Of a stretch of DNA of 64,000 bases, positions 11,301 through 18,500 are shown one piece after another; positions within the stretch are counted from its first letter, which is position 1; every line of letters starts with the position of its first letter. This stretch comes from Streptomyces taklimakanensis (lineage in GTDB: Bacteria > Actinomycetota > Actinomycetes > Streptomycetales > Streptomycetaceae): contig NZ_WIXO01000001.1 in NCBI RefSeq assembly GCF_009709575.1, positions 4,652,001 through 4,716,000 of the forward strand, in the 5' to 3' direction. Both the position numbers and the translations under genes were made by a program. The notes under the pieces were generated by a model that did no database searches, was not told the DNA's origin, and saw only the letters and a list, made by a program, of their open reading frames with translations.

Positions 11301-11908
11301 GGCTGCCCAGCGGCTACCTGCAGAGCAAGTGGGTGGCGGAGCAGCTCATCGCCCAGGCGGTCGCGCGCGGTCTGCCGGTTTCCGTGTACCGGGTGGACGT
11401 CGTCTCCGGTGACCAGGTCAACGGGGCCTGCCAGACCAGCGACTTCGTGTGGCTGAGCCTGAAGGGCCTGCTCCAGGCGGGCACGGTGCCCGCGGATATC
11501 GGCGGACGCTTCCACCTGTTGCCGGTGGACTACGTGAGCGCGGCGATTCTGCGCATGTCGCTCCGCCCGCAGTCCGCCGGCGGCACCTTCCACCTGTTCA
11601 ACCCCAGCTCGGTCAGCCTGCGCGAATGCGTGCGCCGGCTGCGCGCGCTCGGCTACACCCTGGAGGAGACGGACCGGGAGAGCTGGCGCGCCCGGATCGA
11701 AGCGGACCGAGGCAACGCGATCCTGCCGTTGCTGCACGCCTTCGAGATGATGACCGGAGACACGGACCGGTTCTACCCGCCCATGGACACCACCGAGACC
11801 GACGCCGCTCTGGCCGGCAGCGGCATCGTCTGCCCGGCCGTCGACGAGGAACTCTTCGCCACGTACGTGCGGTACTTCGTCGACACCGGCCACTTCCCGG
11901 CCCCCTGA
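5339..11908 (+). CDS. Type I PKS terminal module with reductive release: KS-AT-DH-KR-ACP-TD
   Basis: This 2189-aa protein carries out the last extension and releases the chain. Residues 1-38 are a coiled-coil docking helix (MSHETTEEKLVDYLKW). KS 38-465 has Cys207 and both His motifs. AT about 580-920 carries GHSVGE and HAFH (malonyl-CoA). DH about 938-1220 has an intact HTVAGRTVLP and the HPALLD Asp. KR about 1421-1605 has TGGTGALG, catalytic Tyr in STYAAAN, and RDD where B-type KRs usually have LDD. ACP about 1718-1788 has GFDSL. Residues 1825-2189 are a thioester reductase of the extended SDR family: TGATGFLG, a Thr in HVSTVG, and YLQSK for YxxxK. The product is expected to leave as an aldehyde with a C2=C3 double bond. 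The start is ATG at 5339 behind GAGGAG. Leu658 is a TTA codon. A strong hairpin follows the stop. No TE domain is present. Confidence 0.96.
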   Translation: MSHETTEEKLVDYLKWVTADLHKARQRIAELEDGQREPIAIVGMACRFPGGVASPADLWRLVADGADGISPFPGDRGWDLDRLYDPDPDRPGTTYTKEAGFLHDAALFDATFFGISPREAQAMDPQQRLLLETAWEALEDAGLDPATLRGSTTGVFAGVIEQSYLGLDGPRDLEGHLLTGRLSSVASGRVAYTFGFEGPAVSVDTACSSSLVALHLAARSLRAGECALALAGGATVTATPSGFVDFARLRGLAPDGRIKSFAEAADGTSWSEGVGVLVLERLSDARRNNHPVLAVLRGSAVNQDGASNGLTAPSGPAQERVIRQALSDAGLEPAEVDAVEAHGTGTRLGDPIEAQALLNTYGRSRPAGRPLHLGSLKSNIGHTVAAAGVGGVIKMVEAMRHGVLPRTLHVDRPTPMVDWSSGAVRLLTEPRDWPDTGHPRRAAVSAFGVSGTNAHVILEEAPAADPPAADPPAVRPLSAVPWLLSAASETALRAQARRLLDHLTTRPDPVPHAGADRVTDPARALDIAHSLATTRTAHDHRAAIVGSSHADLVAGLTALAAGERDPHILRDTRRHGAVACVFTGQGAQRVGMGQELHDSFPVFAAAFDEVAAALDPHFDEPVASVIRTGHGLSDTVRAQPALFAVEVALYRLLESFGLRPALLAGHSVGELAAAHVAGVLDLTDVATLVAARARLMQSAPRGGVMVAVQADEAEVAELLAGRVDLALAAVNAPSAVVIAGDADAAAEVRAVLEARGRRTRALDVSHAFHSPHMDGVLDEFRGVAAGLTYHAPRVPVVSTLTGEPARVDDLRSADYWTAQLRGTVRYADAVRALRAQGTATVVEIGPDAVLAPLAAQTDDDLTAVPLLRAGHAEADTLTAGLARLHNRGVAVDWETFFAGTGARRVPLPTYAFQRERYWVAPQDQVGQDAADLGLRPGGHPLLGAALHPAGSDEVLFAGRLSPHVRPLPARHTVAGRTVLPSSVLLELAVRAGDEVGCTVLHELETEAPVVLPDGAGLQLQVRVGPAGPDGREVTVHARPDGTDVPWTRCARGRLGSESWAPPTAPGSHSPVGTHTAPAADNGLTQSVPWPPTGARPLPAVLLPALPGADGGRPAATVWRRGDDVFAELELPTSAAAEAGRYVLHPALLDAVVHAGCAAARGAEETAPRAVTRWQGVRFLAHGATAVRVRLTLDGDRVTALALADRAGLPVGEVGSLTTRTPAPEEVAQAADRPADSLFDIGWTPLTAASSAGPARWALLGETTPAGVEAPRFADAERAADATGAVPWDALVLWHLPSRAADMTDVHRTTGEVLEAVQRYLAEERLAEVPLVVVTRNAFRVRPEDACDPGAAAVWGLLRSAQSEAPGRILLVDTGDGTDAPGDLLRTVWACGEPQAAVRAGQVYVPRLRPVPVPPAGAPPRFGTGTVLVTGGTGALGALFARHLVRRHGVQELLLVSRRGEQAPGAGELAAELKELGAQVTIAACDVADRDDMAELLAGIPREHPLTGVVHLAGVRDDGLVGDQTRQRLVNVLRPKADAAWHLHELTADADLAAFVLFSSVAGVVGGPGQSTYAAANSFLDGLADLRAAQGRPATSVAWGLWEQEGGMSGGLSETDLRRIARSGFRPVTETTGPAVLDAALGAGRPILVASPLDLAAVREQAASARAQAMRDQADVPPLFRELVRATFRRPARDTPAAEPLAARLADLAPEEQLRLVTEAVKAEVAAVLGHPGTEGVAAERPFQQLGFDSLTAVELRNRIGALAGVRLPATLVFDHPTPAALAAYLRAALTAHGTAARQERHTPDFAAEAVLAEDVRPAAETVRCVTDPEQVLLTGATGFLGAFLLRELMRTTRATVHCLVRAVDEDTARERLRQNLERYGVWDEVAPERLAVVVGDLAQPRLGLSEDIFDELAATVDVVYHNGAQVHWLHPYETLRAANVRGTEEVLRLAAHRRSVPVHHVSTVGVFADAAPDGRPLRVTDPTGPAERLPSGYLQSKWVAEQLIAQAVARGLPVSVYRVDVVSGDQVNGACQTSDFVWLSLKGLLQAGTVPADIGGRFHLLPVDYVSAAILRMSLRPQSAGGTFHLFNPSSVSLRECVRRLRALGYTLEETDRESWRARIEADRGNAILPLLHAFEMMTGDTDRFYPPMDTTETDAALAGSGIVCPAVDEELFATYVRYFVDTGHFPAP
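7310..7312 (+). promoter_or_regulatory. In-frame TTA leucine codon in the terminal PKS (bldA-type control)
   Basis: Codon 658 of the terminal synthase, just before the AT GHSVGE motif, is TTA. In Streptomyces TTA is read only by the bldA tRNA, which accumulates late in growth, so translation of this synthase should depend on bldA. The neighbouring leucines are CTG or CTC. Confidence 0.85.
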
Positions 11909-11924
11909 CCCCCACGGGACCACA

Positions 11925-11959
11925 GCAGCGGCCGGTGTCCCCGCGGCACCGGCCGCTGC
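11925..11959 (+). terminator. Hairpin terminator after the terminal PKS
   Basis: A perfect 13-bp GC-rich stem (11925-11937 with 11947-11959) with a 9-nt loop begins 16 nt after the PKS stop. There is no U-tract, as is usual for Streptomyces terminators. It separates the PKS transcript from the amine oxidase gene. Confidence 0.8.
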
Positions 11960-12043
11960 GTCGCGCCCGCCGCCGTACCGGAGGGGAGCCGCCTGCTCCC
12001 ACCGAGGGCGGAGTCAAACCATCCAATTACCGCGTGGTGACCA

Positions 12044-12083
12044 GTTTCGGCCACCCATCCGGTTAGCTGGAACTGGCCGAAAC
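12044..12083. promoter_or_regulatory. 10-bp inverted repeat upstream of the amine oxidase gene (candidate operator)
   Basis: GTTTCGGCCA at 12044-12053 is repeated in perfect inverse orientation at 12074-12083, with a 20-nt spacer. It lies 59-98 nt before the amine oxidase start, in a stretch that is less GC-rich than the surrounding genes. The adjacent TetR-family regulator is one possible ligand; this is inference. Confidence 0.4.
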
Positions 12084-12141
12084 GAACCAGGTTCCGCTCC
12101 GCCATAAGCGGTCGTTCCATGAAAAAAAAGAAGGTTCGCCG

Positions 12142-13578
12142 ATGAGTTCACGACCAGTTTCCGCACCTCGGCACGGCACCATCACGTCGCCGGGACGCCG
12201 TCTGTTCCTCAAGGCGGCCGGCGCCACCGCGTTCGCCGGGGCGATCGGCGTGACGCCCTACACCGGTTCCACCGCCCACGCGACGGACGGCTCCACATCC
12301 GACGTGATCGTGATAGGCGCCGGATACGCCGGCGGCACCGCCGCCCGGGAACTGGCCGCGCAGGGGCTGAAGGTGACGGTTCTGGAGGCCCGCAGCCGCA
12401 TCGGCGGCCGTGTATGGACCCACACCTTCGCCGGGCAGCGCATCGAGCTTGGCGGCGGCTGGGTGAGTCCTGACCACCATCTGGTCGCCTCCGAGATGCG
12501 GCGCTACGGGCTGACCAATGTCGGTGACGTCGTGCCCGTCACCTCCGTCATGCCGGCCACCAACGGCTTCCAGGCGATGAACCCGGTGGACGCCAACGCG
12601 CACCTGGGCACCCTGTTCGAGCAGTTCTACGAGGGCTCCCGGGAGTACTTCCCCCGCCCATCCGACCCGCTGTACCGCGCGGACCTGCTCGAGCGGATCG
12701 ACCAACTCTCCTTCACCGACCGCATCGCCCAGCTGTCGATGCCCGATCTGGACAAGAAGTGGCTCGCCGGCTACTTCACCGCCTACACCGGCAACGAGAA
12801 CAGTCTCCGTGCCATGACGTCCATGGCCCAGTGGTGGGCCCTGGGCGGCTGGACCATGGAGGGTTGGGAGAAGCAGACCGCCTACAAGCCGGCCGCCGGC
12901 ATGACGGCGCTGCTGCAGAACATGCTGGCCACTCCCGGTATCACTCTCATGCTGTCCTCACCGGTCACCGCGGTGGCCGACACCTCAAGCGGTGTCCAGG
13001 TCCAGCTCGTCAGTGGCGAGGTGCTCAAGGCCGGCGCCGTGGTGGTGGCGACGCCGGTGAACGTGTGGAAGACCATCCGGTTCAGCCCGGGGCTGCCCAG
13101 CGCCCACATCGACGCCACCACCGAGGGCGTGGGCGTCGCCCTGTCGACCAAGATCTGGATGCAGCTGAGCGGCAGCGTGGACGCGGTGTACGCGCAGGGC
13201 ACCGAGGACTCCCCCCTGCCGCTGATGATCCCGCAGCAGGAGCTGTCCGGTGGCGGCCGACTCATGATCGGCTTCGCCGGTTCGTCCCTGGACGTGGCGG
13301 ACAAGGCGGCGGTGCAGGCGGCCGTGCGCACCTACATACCGGGCGCCACCATCGTCAGCTACTACGCCCAGCAGTGGGGCGCCGACCGCTATTCCCGCGG
13401 CGGCTGGGGCCTGCGGCGTCCGACTCAACTGCTGCGACAGCTGCCCGCGCTCAAGCAGCCGTACGGCCGTCTGGTCTTCGCGGGCTCCGACATCGCCTCC
13501 GGCTGGAACGGCGCCTTCATCGAAGGTGCGGTGGAGACGGGACTGCACGCGGCGCAGCAGGTGGCCGAACTCGTCTGA
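12142..13578 (+). CDS. Tat-exported flavin amine oxidase (monoamine oxidase family)
   Basis: The 478-aa protein begins with a twin-arginine signal (RRLFLK at about residues 20-25, then a hydrophobic segment ending near AHA at about 49-51), so it should be folded with its cofactor and exported. The mature part opens with a dinucleotide motif VIVIGAGYAGG followed by an Arg-rich FAD loop (EARSRIGGR), and closes with the C-terminal FAD motif FAGSDIASGWNGAFIEGAV. No Cys is present where some MAOs bind FAD covalently, so FAD is probably non-covalent. The family oxidises amines or dehydrogenates ring systems with O2. In this cluster the likely substrate is the cyclic amine/imine made by the PKS and aminotransferase; that is inference. 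The start at 12142 follows AAGAAGG with 7-nt spacing. A TetR gene follows on the same strand. Confidence 0.88.
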   Translation: MSSRPVSAPRHGTITSPGRRLFLKAAGATAFAGAIGVTPYTGSTAHATDGSTSDVIVIGAGYAGGTAARELAAQGLKVTVLEARSRIGGRVWTHTFAGQRIELGGGWVSPDHHLVASEMRRYGLTNVGDVVPVTSVMPATNGFQAMNPVDANAHLGTLFEQFYEGSREYFPRPSDPLYRADLLERIDQLSFTDRIAQLSMPDLDKKWLAGYFTAYTGNENSLRAMTSMAQWWALGGWTMEGWEKQTAYKPAAGMTALLQNMLATPGITLMLSSPVTAVADTSSGVQVQLVSGEVLKAGAVVVATPVNVWKTIRFSPGLPSAHIDATTEGVGVALSTKIWMQLSGSVDAVYAQGTEDSPLPLMIPQQELSGGGRLMIGFAGSSLDVADKAAVQAAVRTYIPGATIVSYYAQQWGADRYSRGGWGLRRPTQLLRQLPALKQPYGRLVFAGSDIASGWNGAFIEGAVETGLHAAQQVAELV

Positions 13579-13681
13579 GCCGTGCCCCGGCGCCACCGCT
13601 TGCGGCCCCGCCGGGCGGACCGCCTCCGGTGGATGCCCTGGGGCACTTCCCCGCGCGTTCCTGCTGAGAAGAACGCTCTAC

Positions 13682-13689
13682 TGATATCA
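13682..13689. promoter_or_regulatory. TGATATCA palindrome before the TetR gene
   Basis: A perfect 8-bp palindrome lies 15 nt upstream of the TetR-family start in an A/T-rich pocket. Its place over the presumed promoter or leader would suit autoregulation. It is short and could be chance. Confidence 0.3.
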
Positions 13690-13703
13690 TTGACGGGGTG
13701 AAG

Positions 13704-14318
13704 ATGAAGCCAACGGACGGTATGAGTGGATCGGCAGCCGCCGAGGAGCCGGTGCCCGCGACGCGGGAACGCATCATCCGCGCGGCTTCGCGGCTCATGC
13801 AACGGCAGGGCTACGACGGCACGGGCATCAAACAGATCTCGCAGGAGTCCCAGGCCACGCTCGGCTCTGTCTATCACTTCTTCCCCGGTGGCAAACAGGA
13901 GCTGGCCCTCGCGGCCATCAGTCGCGGGGACCAGGAATTCGTCGAACTCCTGAGGTCCGCACTGGTCAGCGACCCCGACCCGGCGAGGGCGGTGATCGTG
14001 CTCACCCGGAACTTGGCGGAGAGCCTGCGCGCCTCCGACTGGGCCGACGGCTGCCCGATCACCACCACCGCTCTGGGCACCGTGGGCCGGCTGCCGGACA
14101 TCCAGGCGGCCGCGGCAGACGCCTTCGCCCGCTGGCGCGGTGTCGTCTTCGACCGGCTCCTGGAATCCGGTGTCGGCGAGAGCGACGCCCGCGACCTCGC
14201 CCACACGGTGATCAGTACGCTGGAGGGCGCGGAACTGGCCGCCCAGGTCTCCCGCAGCAGCCGGCCCCTGGAGGTGGCGGGCCAGCACCTGTCCCGCCTG
14301 ATCGTTTCCTACCGCTAG
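13704..14318 (+). CDS. TetR/AcrR-family transcriptional regulator
   Basis: This 204-aa protein has an N-terminal TetR helix-turn-helix (about residues 18-65; RERIIRAASRLMQRQGYDGTGIKQI then LGSVYHFFPGGKQELA). The C-terminal domain contains DGCPITTTAL, typical of the LmrA/YxaF branch. It probably represses a nearby gene, either the amine oxidase or itself, until a small-molecule ligand binds. ATG 13704 is preferred because GGGG lies 5 nt upstream; a GTG six bases earlier lacks a ribosome site. It lies 125 nt after the amine oxidase on the same strand and ends at a strong bidirectional hairpin shared with a convergent gene. Confidence 0.92.
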   Translation: MKPTDGMSGSAAAEEPVPATRERIIRAASRLMQRQGYDGTGIKQISQESQATLGSVYHFFPGGKQELALAAISRGDQEFVELLRSALVSDPDPARAVIVLTRNLAESLRASDWADGCPITTTALGTVGRLPDIQAAAADAFARWRGVVFDRLLESGVGESDARDLAHTVISTLEGAELAAQVSRSSRPLEVAGQHLSRLIVSYR

Positions 14319-14336
14319 GACAACCGTCCCGCGGAA

Positions 14337-14383
14337 CGGCCTCGTCGGCCGGTGCCACCGCGGCACCGGCCGACGAGGCCGTG
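14337..14383. terminator. Bidirectional hairpin terminator between convergent genes
   Basis: A perfect 21-bp stem (14337-14357 with 14363-14383) and a 5-nt loop sit between the TetR stop at 14318 and the end of the convergent 173-aa gene at 14400. It can serve both strands. Confidence 0.88.
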
Positions 14384-14399
14384 TCCCCCGCGTGGGGTG

Positions 14400-14921
14400 T
14401 CAGTCGGTCCAGGGGGAGGGGTGCCGGGCCGTCCGCAGCGTACGGCCCAGCTCCCGCACCAAGTCGGCCGGGCGCACCGTGCCGGCCGGGAAGCGCTGCC
14501 TCTCGCACACGGTCAGCGCCGCGCACTCCAGCAACAGGGTGCGCACCAGCGTCTCGTGCGCCGAACCAAGACCGTCCTGCGCGCTCGGTCGGGGCAGCGT
14601 CCGGGCCCGGCCAGGCTGCCGGACGGCGGCCACCGCCGTCGTCACGATCTGCCGCGCCCGGGAGCGCAGCCCCGCCAGCAGGGACGCGTCACGGCGTTCC
14701 CCGGTGTCGAGCGCCGTCAGCAGTGCCGTGTCGAACAGCACCAGCACCGCAGTCGCGAACGGGTCGGCGGGCGGCCGCGGTTCGCCCACCGGACCGGCCC
14801 TGCGGCCGCCACCGGTCGCCGACACCATCCGCGCCCTGGCCAGCCCCGCGTTCAACGCCTCGACGAACAGGCGCCCCACCACCGTGTCGGCGCCCACCTG
14901 CCCGTCGGTCGGCCCGGTCAT
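14400..14921 (-). CDS. Uncharacterised 173-aa protein coupled to the flavin reductase
   Basis: I do not recognise this protein. It is Ala/Arg/Leu-rich and looks all-helical, with no signal peptide, membrane segment, metal motif or nucleotide-binding loop. Its ATG overlaps the TGA of the upstream flavin reductase as ATGA, so the two are translationally coupled and probably act together. Its GC pattern matches the neighbours, which supports a real gene. A role as a partner or regulator of the flavin system is only a guess. Confidence 0.7.
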   Translation of the reverse strand: MTGPTDGQVGADTVVGRLFVEALNAGLARARMVSATGGGRRAGPVGEPRPPADPFATAVLVLFDTALLTALDTGERRDASLLAGLRSRARQIVTTAVAAVRQPGRARTLPRPSAQDGLGSAHETLVRTLLLECAALTVCERQRFPAGTVRPADLVRELGRTLRTARHPSPWTD

Positions 14922-15451
14922 GACCGCTCCGCGGCGATCGAGCGGAATCCTCCGCCGAAGAACACCAGCCCCGACCCCTCGTCGGCGCGCACGGCGTTGA
15001 CCACGTCGCCGATGAAGATGGCGTGGTCCCCGGAGTCATGGGCGTCGGCCAGCTCGCACTCCAGCCAGGCGGTCGCACCGCGCAGCAGCGGAGCCCGGGT
15101 GACGGGGCCCGCATGCCAGTCGAGACCGTCGAACTGCTTCGGTCCGAGCGGTCGCTTCTTGTCGGCGAAGTACCGGGCCAGCGCCTCCTGGTCGGCCCCC
15201 AGCACGGACACGCCGAAGTGTCCGGCGGAGCGGATGGCCTTGTGCATGACCGCGTCGTGCGCGACGCAGCACAGCACGGTGGGCGGATTCAGCGAGACGG
15301 AGCTGAAGGCGTTGGCGGTCATGCCGTGGATGTGCTCGCCGCCTACGCTCAGCACGATCACACCGGTCGCGAAGCGGGCCATCACCTCACGCAACGGCAG
15401 CGGCTCGGCAAGGCCCTGGTCGACGGTCTCCTGGGCGGACAAGGACTGCAT
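14918..15451 (-). CDS. Flavin reductase (HpaC/DIM6-NTAB-like, FMN-binding split barrel)
   Basis: The 177-aa protein fits the small NAD(P)H:flavin oxidoreductases that feed reduced FMN or FAD to two-component monooxygenases. It shows the family pattern FATGVIVLSV near the N-terminus, GMTANAFSSVSLNPPTVLCC for flavin binding, and GHFGVSVL. The start at 15451 is chosen because GAAAGG lies 7 nt upstream; a longer frame upstream lacks a ribosome site. No partner monooxygenase is visible in the window, so the partner may lie to the left in the unseen part of the cluster. It is separated from the loading PKS by a large hairpin, so it may have its own promoter near 15455-15530. Confidence 0.88.
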   Translation of the reverse strand: MQSLSAQETVDQGLAEPLPLREVMARFATGVIVLSVGGEHIHGMTANAFSSVSLNPPTVLCCVAHDAVMHKAIRSAGHFGVSVLGADQEALARYFADKKRPLGPKQFDGLDWHAGPVTRAPLLRGATAWLECELADAHDSGDHAIFIGDVVNAVRADEGSGLVFFGGGFRSIAAERS

Positions 15452-15530
15452 GGGGGAACCTTTCATCGGTGGGTGGAACGGACTCCGGCCCACAAGAGAC
15501 CGCGTCCGTCCGGTCGTGTTCGTGGCGTGG

Positions 15531-15582
15531 CCGGGGCCGGCCGGCAACCGCGCCGGCCGGCAACCGCGCCGGCCGGCCCCGG
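15531..15582 (-). terminator. Hairpin built on 16-nt repeats after the loading PKS
   Basis: A perfect 15-bp stem (15531-15545 with 15568-15582) starts 5 nt beyond the PKS stop. The loop and arms consist of about 2.7 copies of a 16-nt direct repeat (from 15536) rich in GCCGGCCGG. It should end or attenuate the megasynthase transcript before the flavin reductase. Confidence 0.75.
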
Positions 15583-15586
15583 ACGG

Positions 15587-18500
15587 TTACTCCAGCCCGT
15601 CGACCAAGGCGAACAGCTCCTCGTCGGTGGCGTCCTCCAGGTCGTCCGGGTCGTCCTGCCCGGACGCCTCCGGAGCGGTCGAGTAGGACGCCACCTGGGA
15701 CAGCAGGTCGCGCAGCCGGTCCGTGATCCGCTCCCGGGCGGCGTCGCCCGCCGGCAGCGCCCCGATCGCCGAGCCGACCCGGTGCAGCTCGGCGAGGACC
15801 GCGTCACCCGGCGTACCCGCCTCCTGTTCGACCAGCTCGGCCAGGTGCCGGGCCAGGGCGAGTGGGCTGGGGTGGTCGAAGACCAGCGTGGTCGGCAGCC
15901 GCAGACCGACCGCCTGCCCGAGCTGGTTGCGCAGTTCGACCGCGCTCAGCGAGTCGAAGCCGATGTCCTGGAAGGGCAGTTCGGCCCCGACGGTCGTGGC
16001 GTCGGCGTGCCCGAGCACACCGGCGACCTGGCCGCGCACCAGCTCCAGCAGTGCGGCCTCGCGCTCCGTGCGGCCCAGCGCGGCCAGCTGGGCGACCGGC
16101 GAGGACGCCGTGCCGGCGGTACCGCCGGTGGGCGGTGTGCGGCGGGCGGGCCGCGGCGCCAGGCCGTGCAGGACCGGCGCGGCCCGCTCGCCCTGCCGGC
16201 GCAGTGCGTCCAGGTCGAGTCCGGTCAGGGCCACCACTGGCCGGCCGCCCGCCAGGGCGAGGTCGAACAGGGTGGTGCCCTCCTCGGAGGAGAGCGGGCG
16301 CAGTCCGATTCGTGCCAGGCGTCGCCGGTCCGTCTCGCCGAGACCGGCGCTGAGGGCGCTGGTGTCCGCCCACAGACCCCAGGCCAGGGACGCCGCGGGC
16401 AACCCCCGCGCGTGCCGGTGCTGAGCCAGCGCGTCCAGGAACGTGTTGGCCGCCGCGTAGTTGCCCTGACCGGCGTTGCCGATGAGTCCGGCGACGGAGG
16501 AGTACAGCACGAACGCGGACAGCGGCAGGTCCCGGGTCAGTTCGTGCAGGTTCCACGCCGCGTCGATCTTCGGCCGCAGCACGTGGTGCAGCCGCTCGGG
16601 TGTCAGGTCGGTGACCACCGTGTCGTCCAGCACACCGGCGGTGTGCACCACGGCCCGCACGGGCGCTTCCGCGGGCACCGCCGCGAGGACCCCGGCGAGC
16701 GCGGCCCGGTCCGCGGCGTCGCAGGCCGCGAACGTCACCTCCGCGCCGAGTCCTTCCAGTTCGGCGCGGAGCGCGGCGGCACCGGGCGCCCCTTCTCCGC
16801 GCCGCGACAGCAGCAGCAGCCGCCGTGCCCCGTGAGCGGTGACCAGATGGCGGGCCAGCACCCCGCCCAGGGCGCCGGTGGCCCCGGTCACCAGGACGGT
16901 GCCGTCGTCCCAGCGGGGCGCCGCCCCGGCGGGCTCCTCACCGGCCGCCTGGGTCAGCCGGGGCACCAGCAGCCGGCCGCCGCGCATCGCGATCTGCGGT
17001 TCCGCGGCGGCGACGGCCGCGTGCAGGTCCGCCTCGGCGCACTCGCCGGCGCCCACGTCGACCACGGCCACCCGGCCCGGATGCTCGGTCTGCGCGACCC
17101 GCAACAGCCCCCACAGCCCGGCCCGTTCCAGGTCGTCCACCTTCTCGCCGGGCTCGACGGCCGTCGCCCCGCGAGTGATCACCACCAGCCGGGTGTCCGC
17201 GAACCGGTTGTCGCCGAGGAAGGCCCGCAGCAGCGCCAACGCCGCTTCCAGGTGGGCTCGTGCCCGCTCGGGCACGGTGGCGCCGTCCGTCGCCGGCGGC
17301 TCCCACAGCAGCGTCGTGGGCCGCGTCCCGGCCGCCGCCTCCAGATCGGCGCAAGAGGACAGCGACGCCGCCGGGAAGGCGCCGAGGGCTGTCCAGCCGG
17401 CCGTGTCCACCGGGCCGTCCGGAGCCGGGTGGGGCGACCAGGACAGTGGCAGCAGCCCCGCGTGTCCCGCGCCGGCGGCCCGTACGGCCTCGGCGGACAG
17501 CGGGCGCAGCGCCAGTGCGCCCACCTGGGCCACAGGCAGCCCGGAGCCGTCGGCCACGGTCAACCGTGCCGTCGTCGTGTCCCCCGCCTCGTCGTCGGGC
17601 AGGCTCAGCCGGACCCGCAGTGTCGACGCCCCGGTGGCGTGCACCGTGACATCGGACCATGCGAACGGCAGCCGGGCGGGGGCCGACCCCTGGACGACGC
17701 CGGGCAACAGCGGGTGCAGTGCCGCGTCCAGCAGCGCCGGGTGCAGCTCGTACCGTGCCGCCTGCTCGCGGACCGGCTCGGGCAGTGCCACCTCGGCGAA
17801 CACGTCCGCCCCGGCGCGCCACAGCCGGCGCAGACCGCGAAAAGCAGGCCCGTAGGCATACCCGTGAGCGGCGAGCGCCTCGTAGGCCCCGTCCAGAGCG
17901 ATCTCCGTGGCGCCCGCCGGCGGCCACACCAGCAGTCCCTCGGCGGCAACGGCACCGGAGGCCAGCGTGCCGTCGGCGTGTCGCGTCCACGTCTCGTCGC
18001 CGCGACGGGCGTGGATCTCCAGCGGGCGTTCGCCGTCCGGGTCGGGCGCCCCGACGAACACCTGGATCTGCACGCCGCCGTGCTCGGGCACCACCAGCGG
18101 TGCCGCCAGGTTCAGTTCCGCGACCCGGCCGCAGCCCACCTGCCCGGCGGCGCGCGTCGCGAGCTCCAGCAGGGCGGTCGCCGGCAGCAGCACCGAGCCC
18201 GCGACCGCATGGTCGGCGAGCCACGGGTGGGTGCGCAGCGACAACACCCCGGTGAACAGCGCCTCGTCCCGGCCGGCCCGGCCGACCGACGCGCCGAGCA
18301 GCGGATGGTCCACCGCGCCCAGCCCCAACCCGGCCGCGTCACCGGCGGTGGCGGCCGGGACGTCGAGCCAGTGGCGCCGGCGTTGGAAGGCGTAGCCGGG
18401 CAGCTCCACTCGGCGGGCGCCCGGCAGCAGCGCCGACCAGTCGGGCGCGGCGCCCTGCAGCCTCAGCAGCGCCAGGGCCGCCACGGCCGTCTCCGGTTCG

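Noticed and set aside
11400..11908. A type I thioesterase at the end of the last synthase
   Set aside because: There is no GxSxG elbow; the region has YxxxK and TGATGFLG, so it is a reductase domain.
9227..11923. An 898-codon open frame on the minus strand
   Set aside because: Antisense to the KR-ACP-TD region of the terminal synthase; low-complexity translation and no motif.
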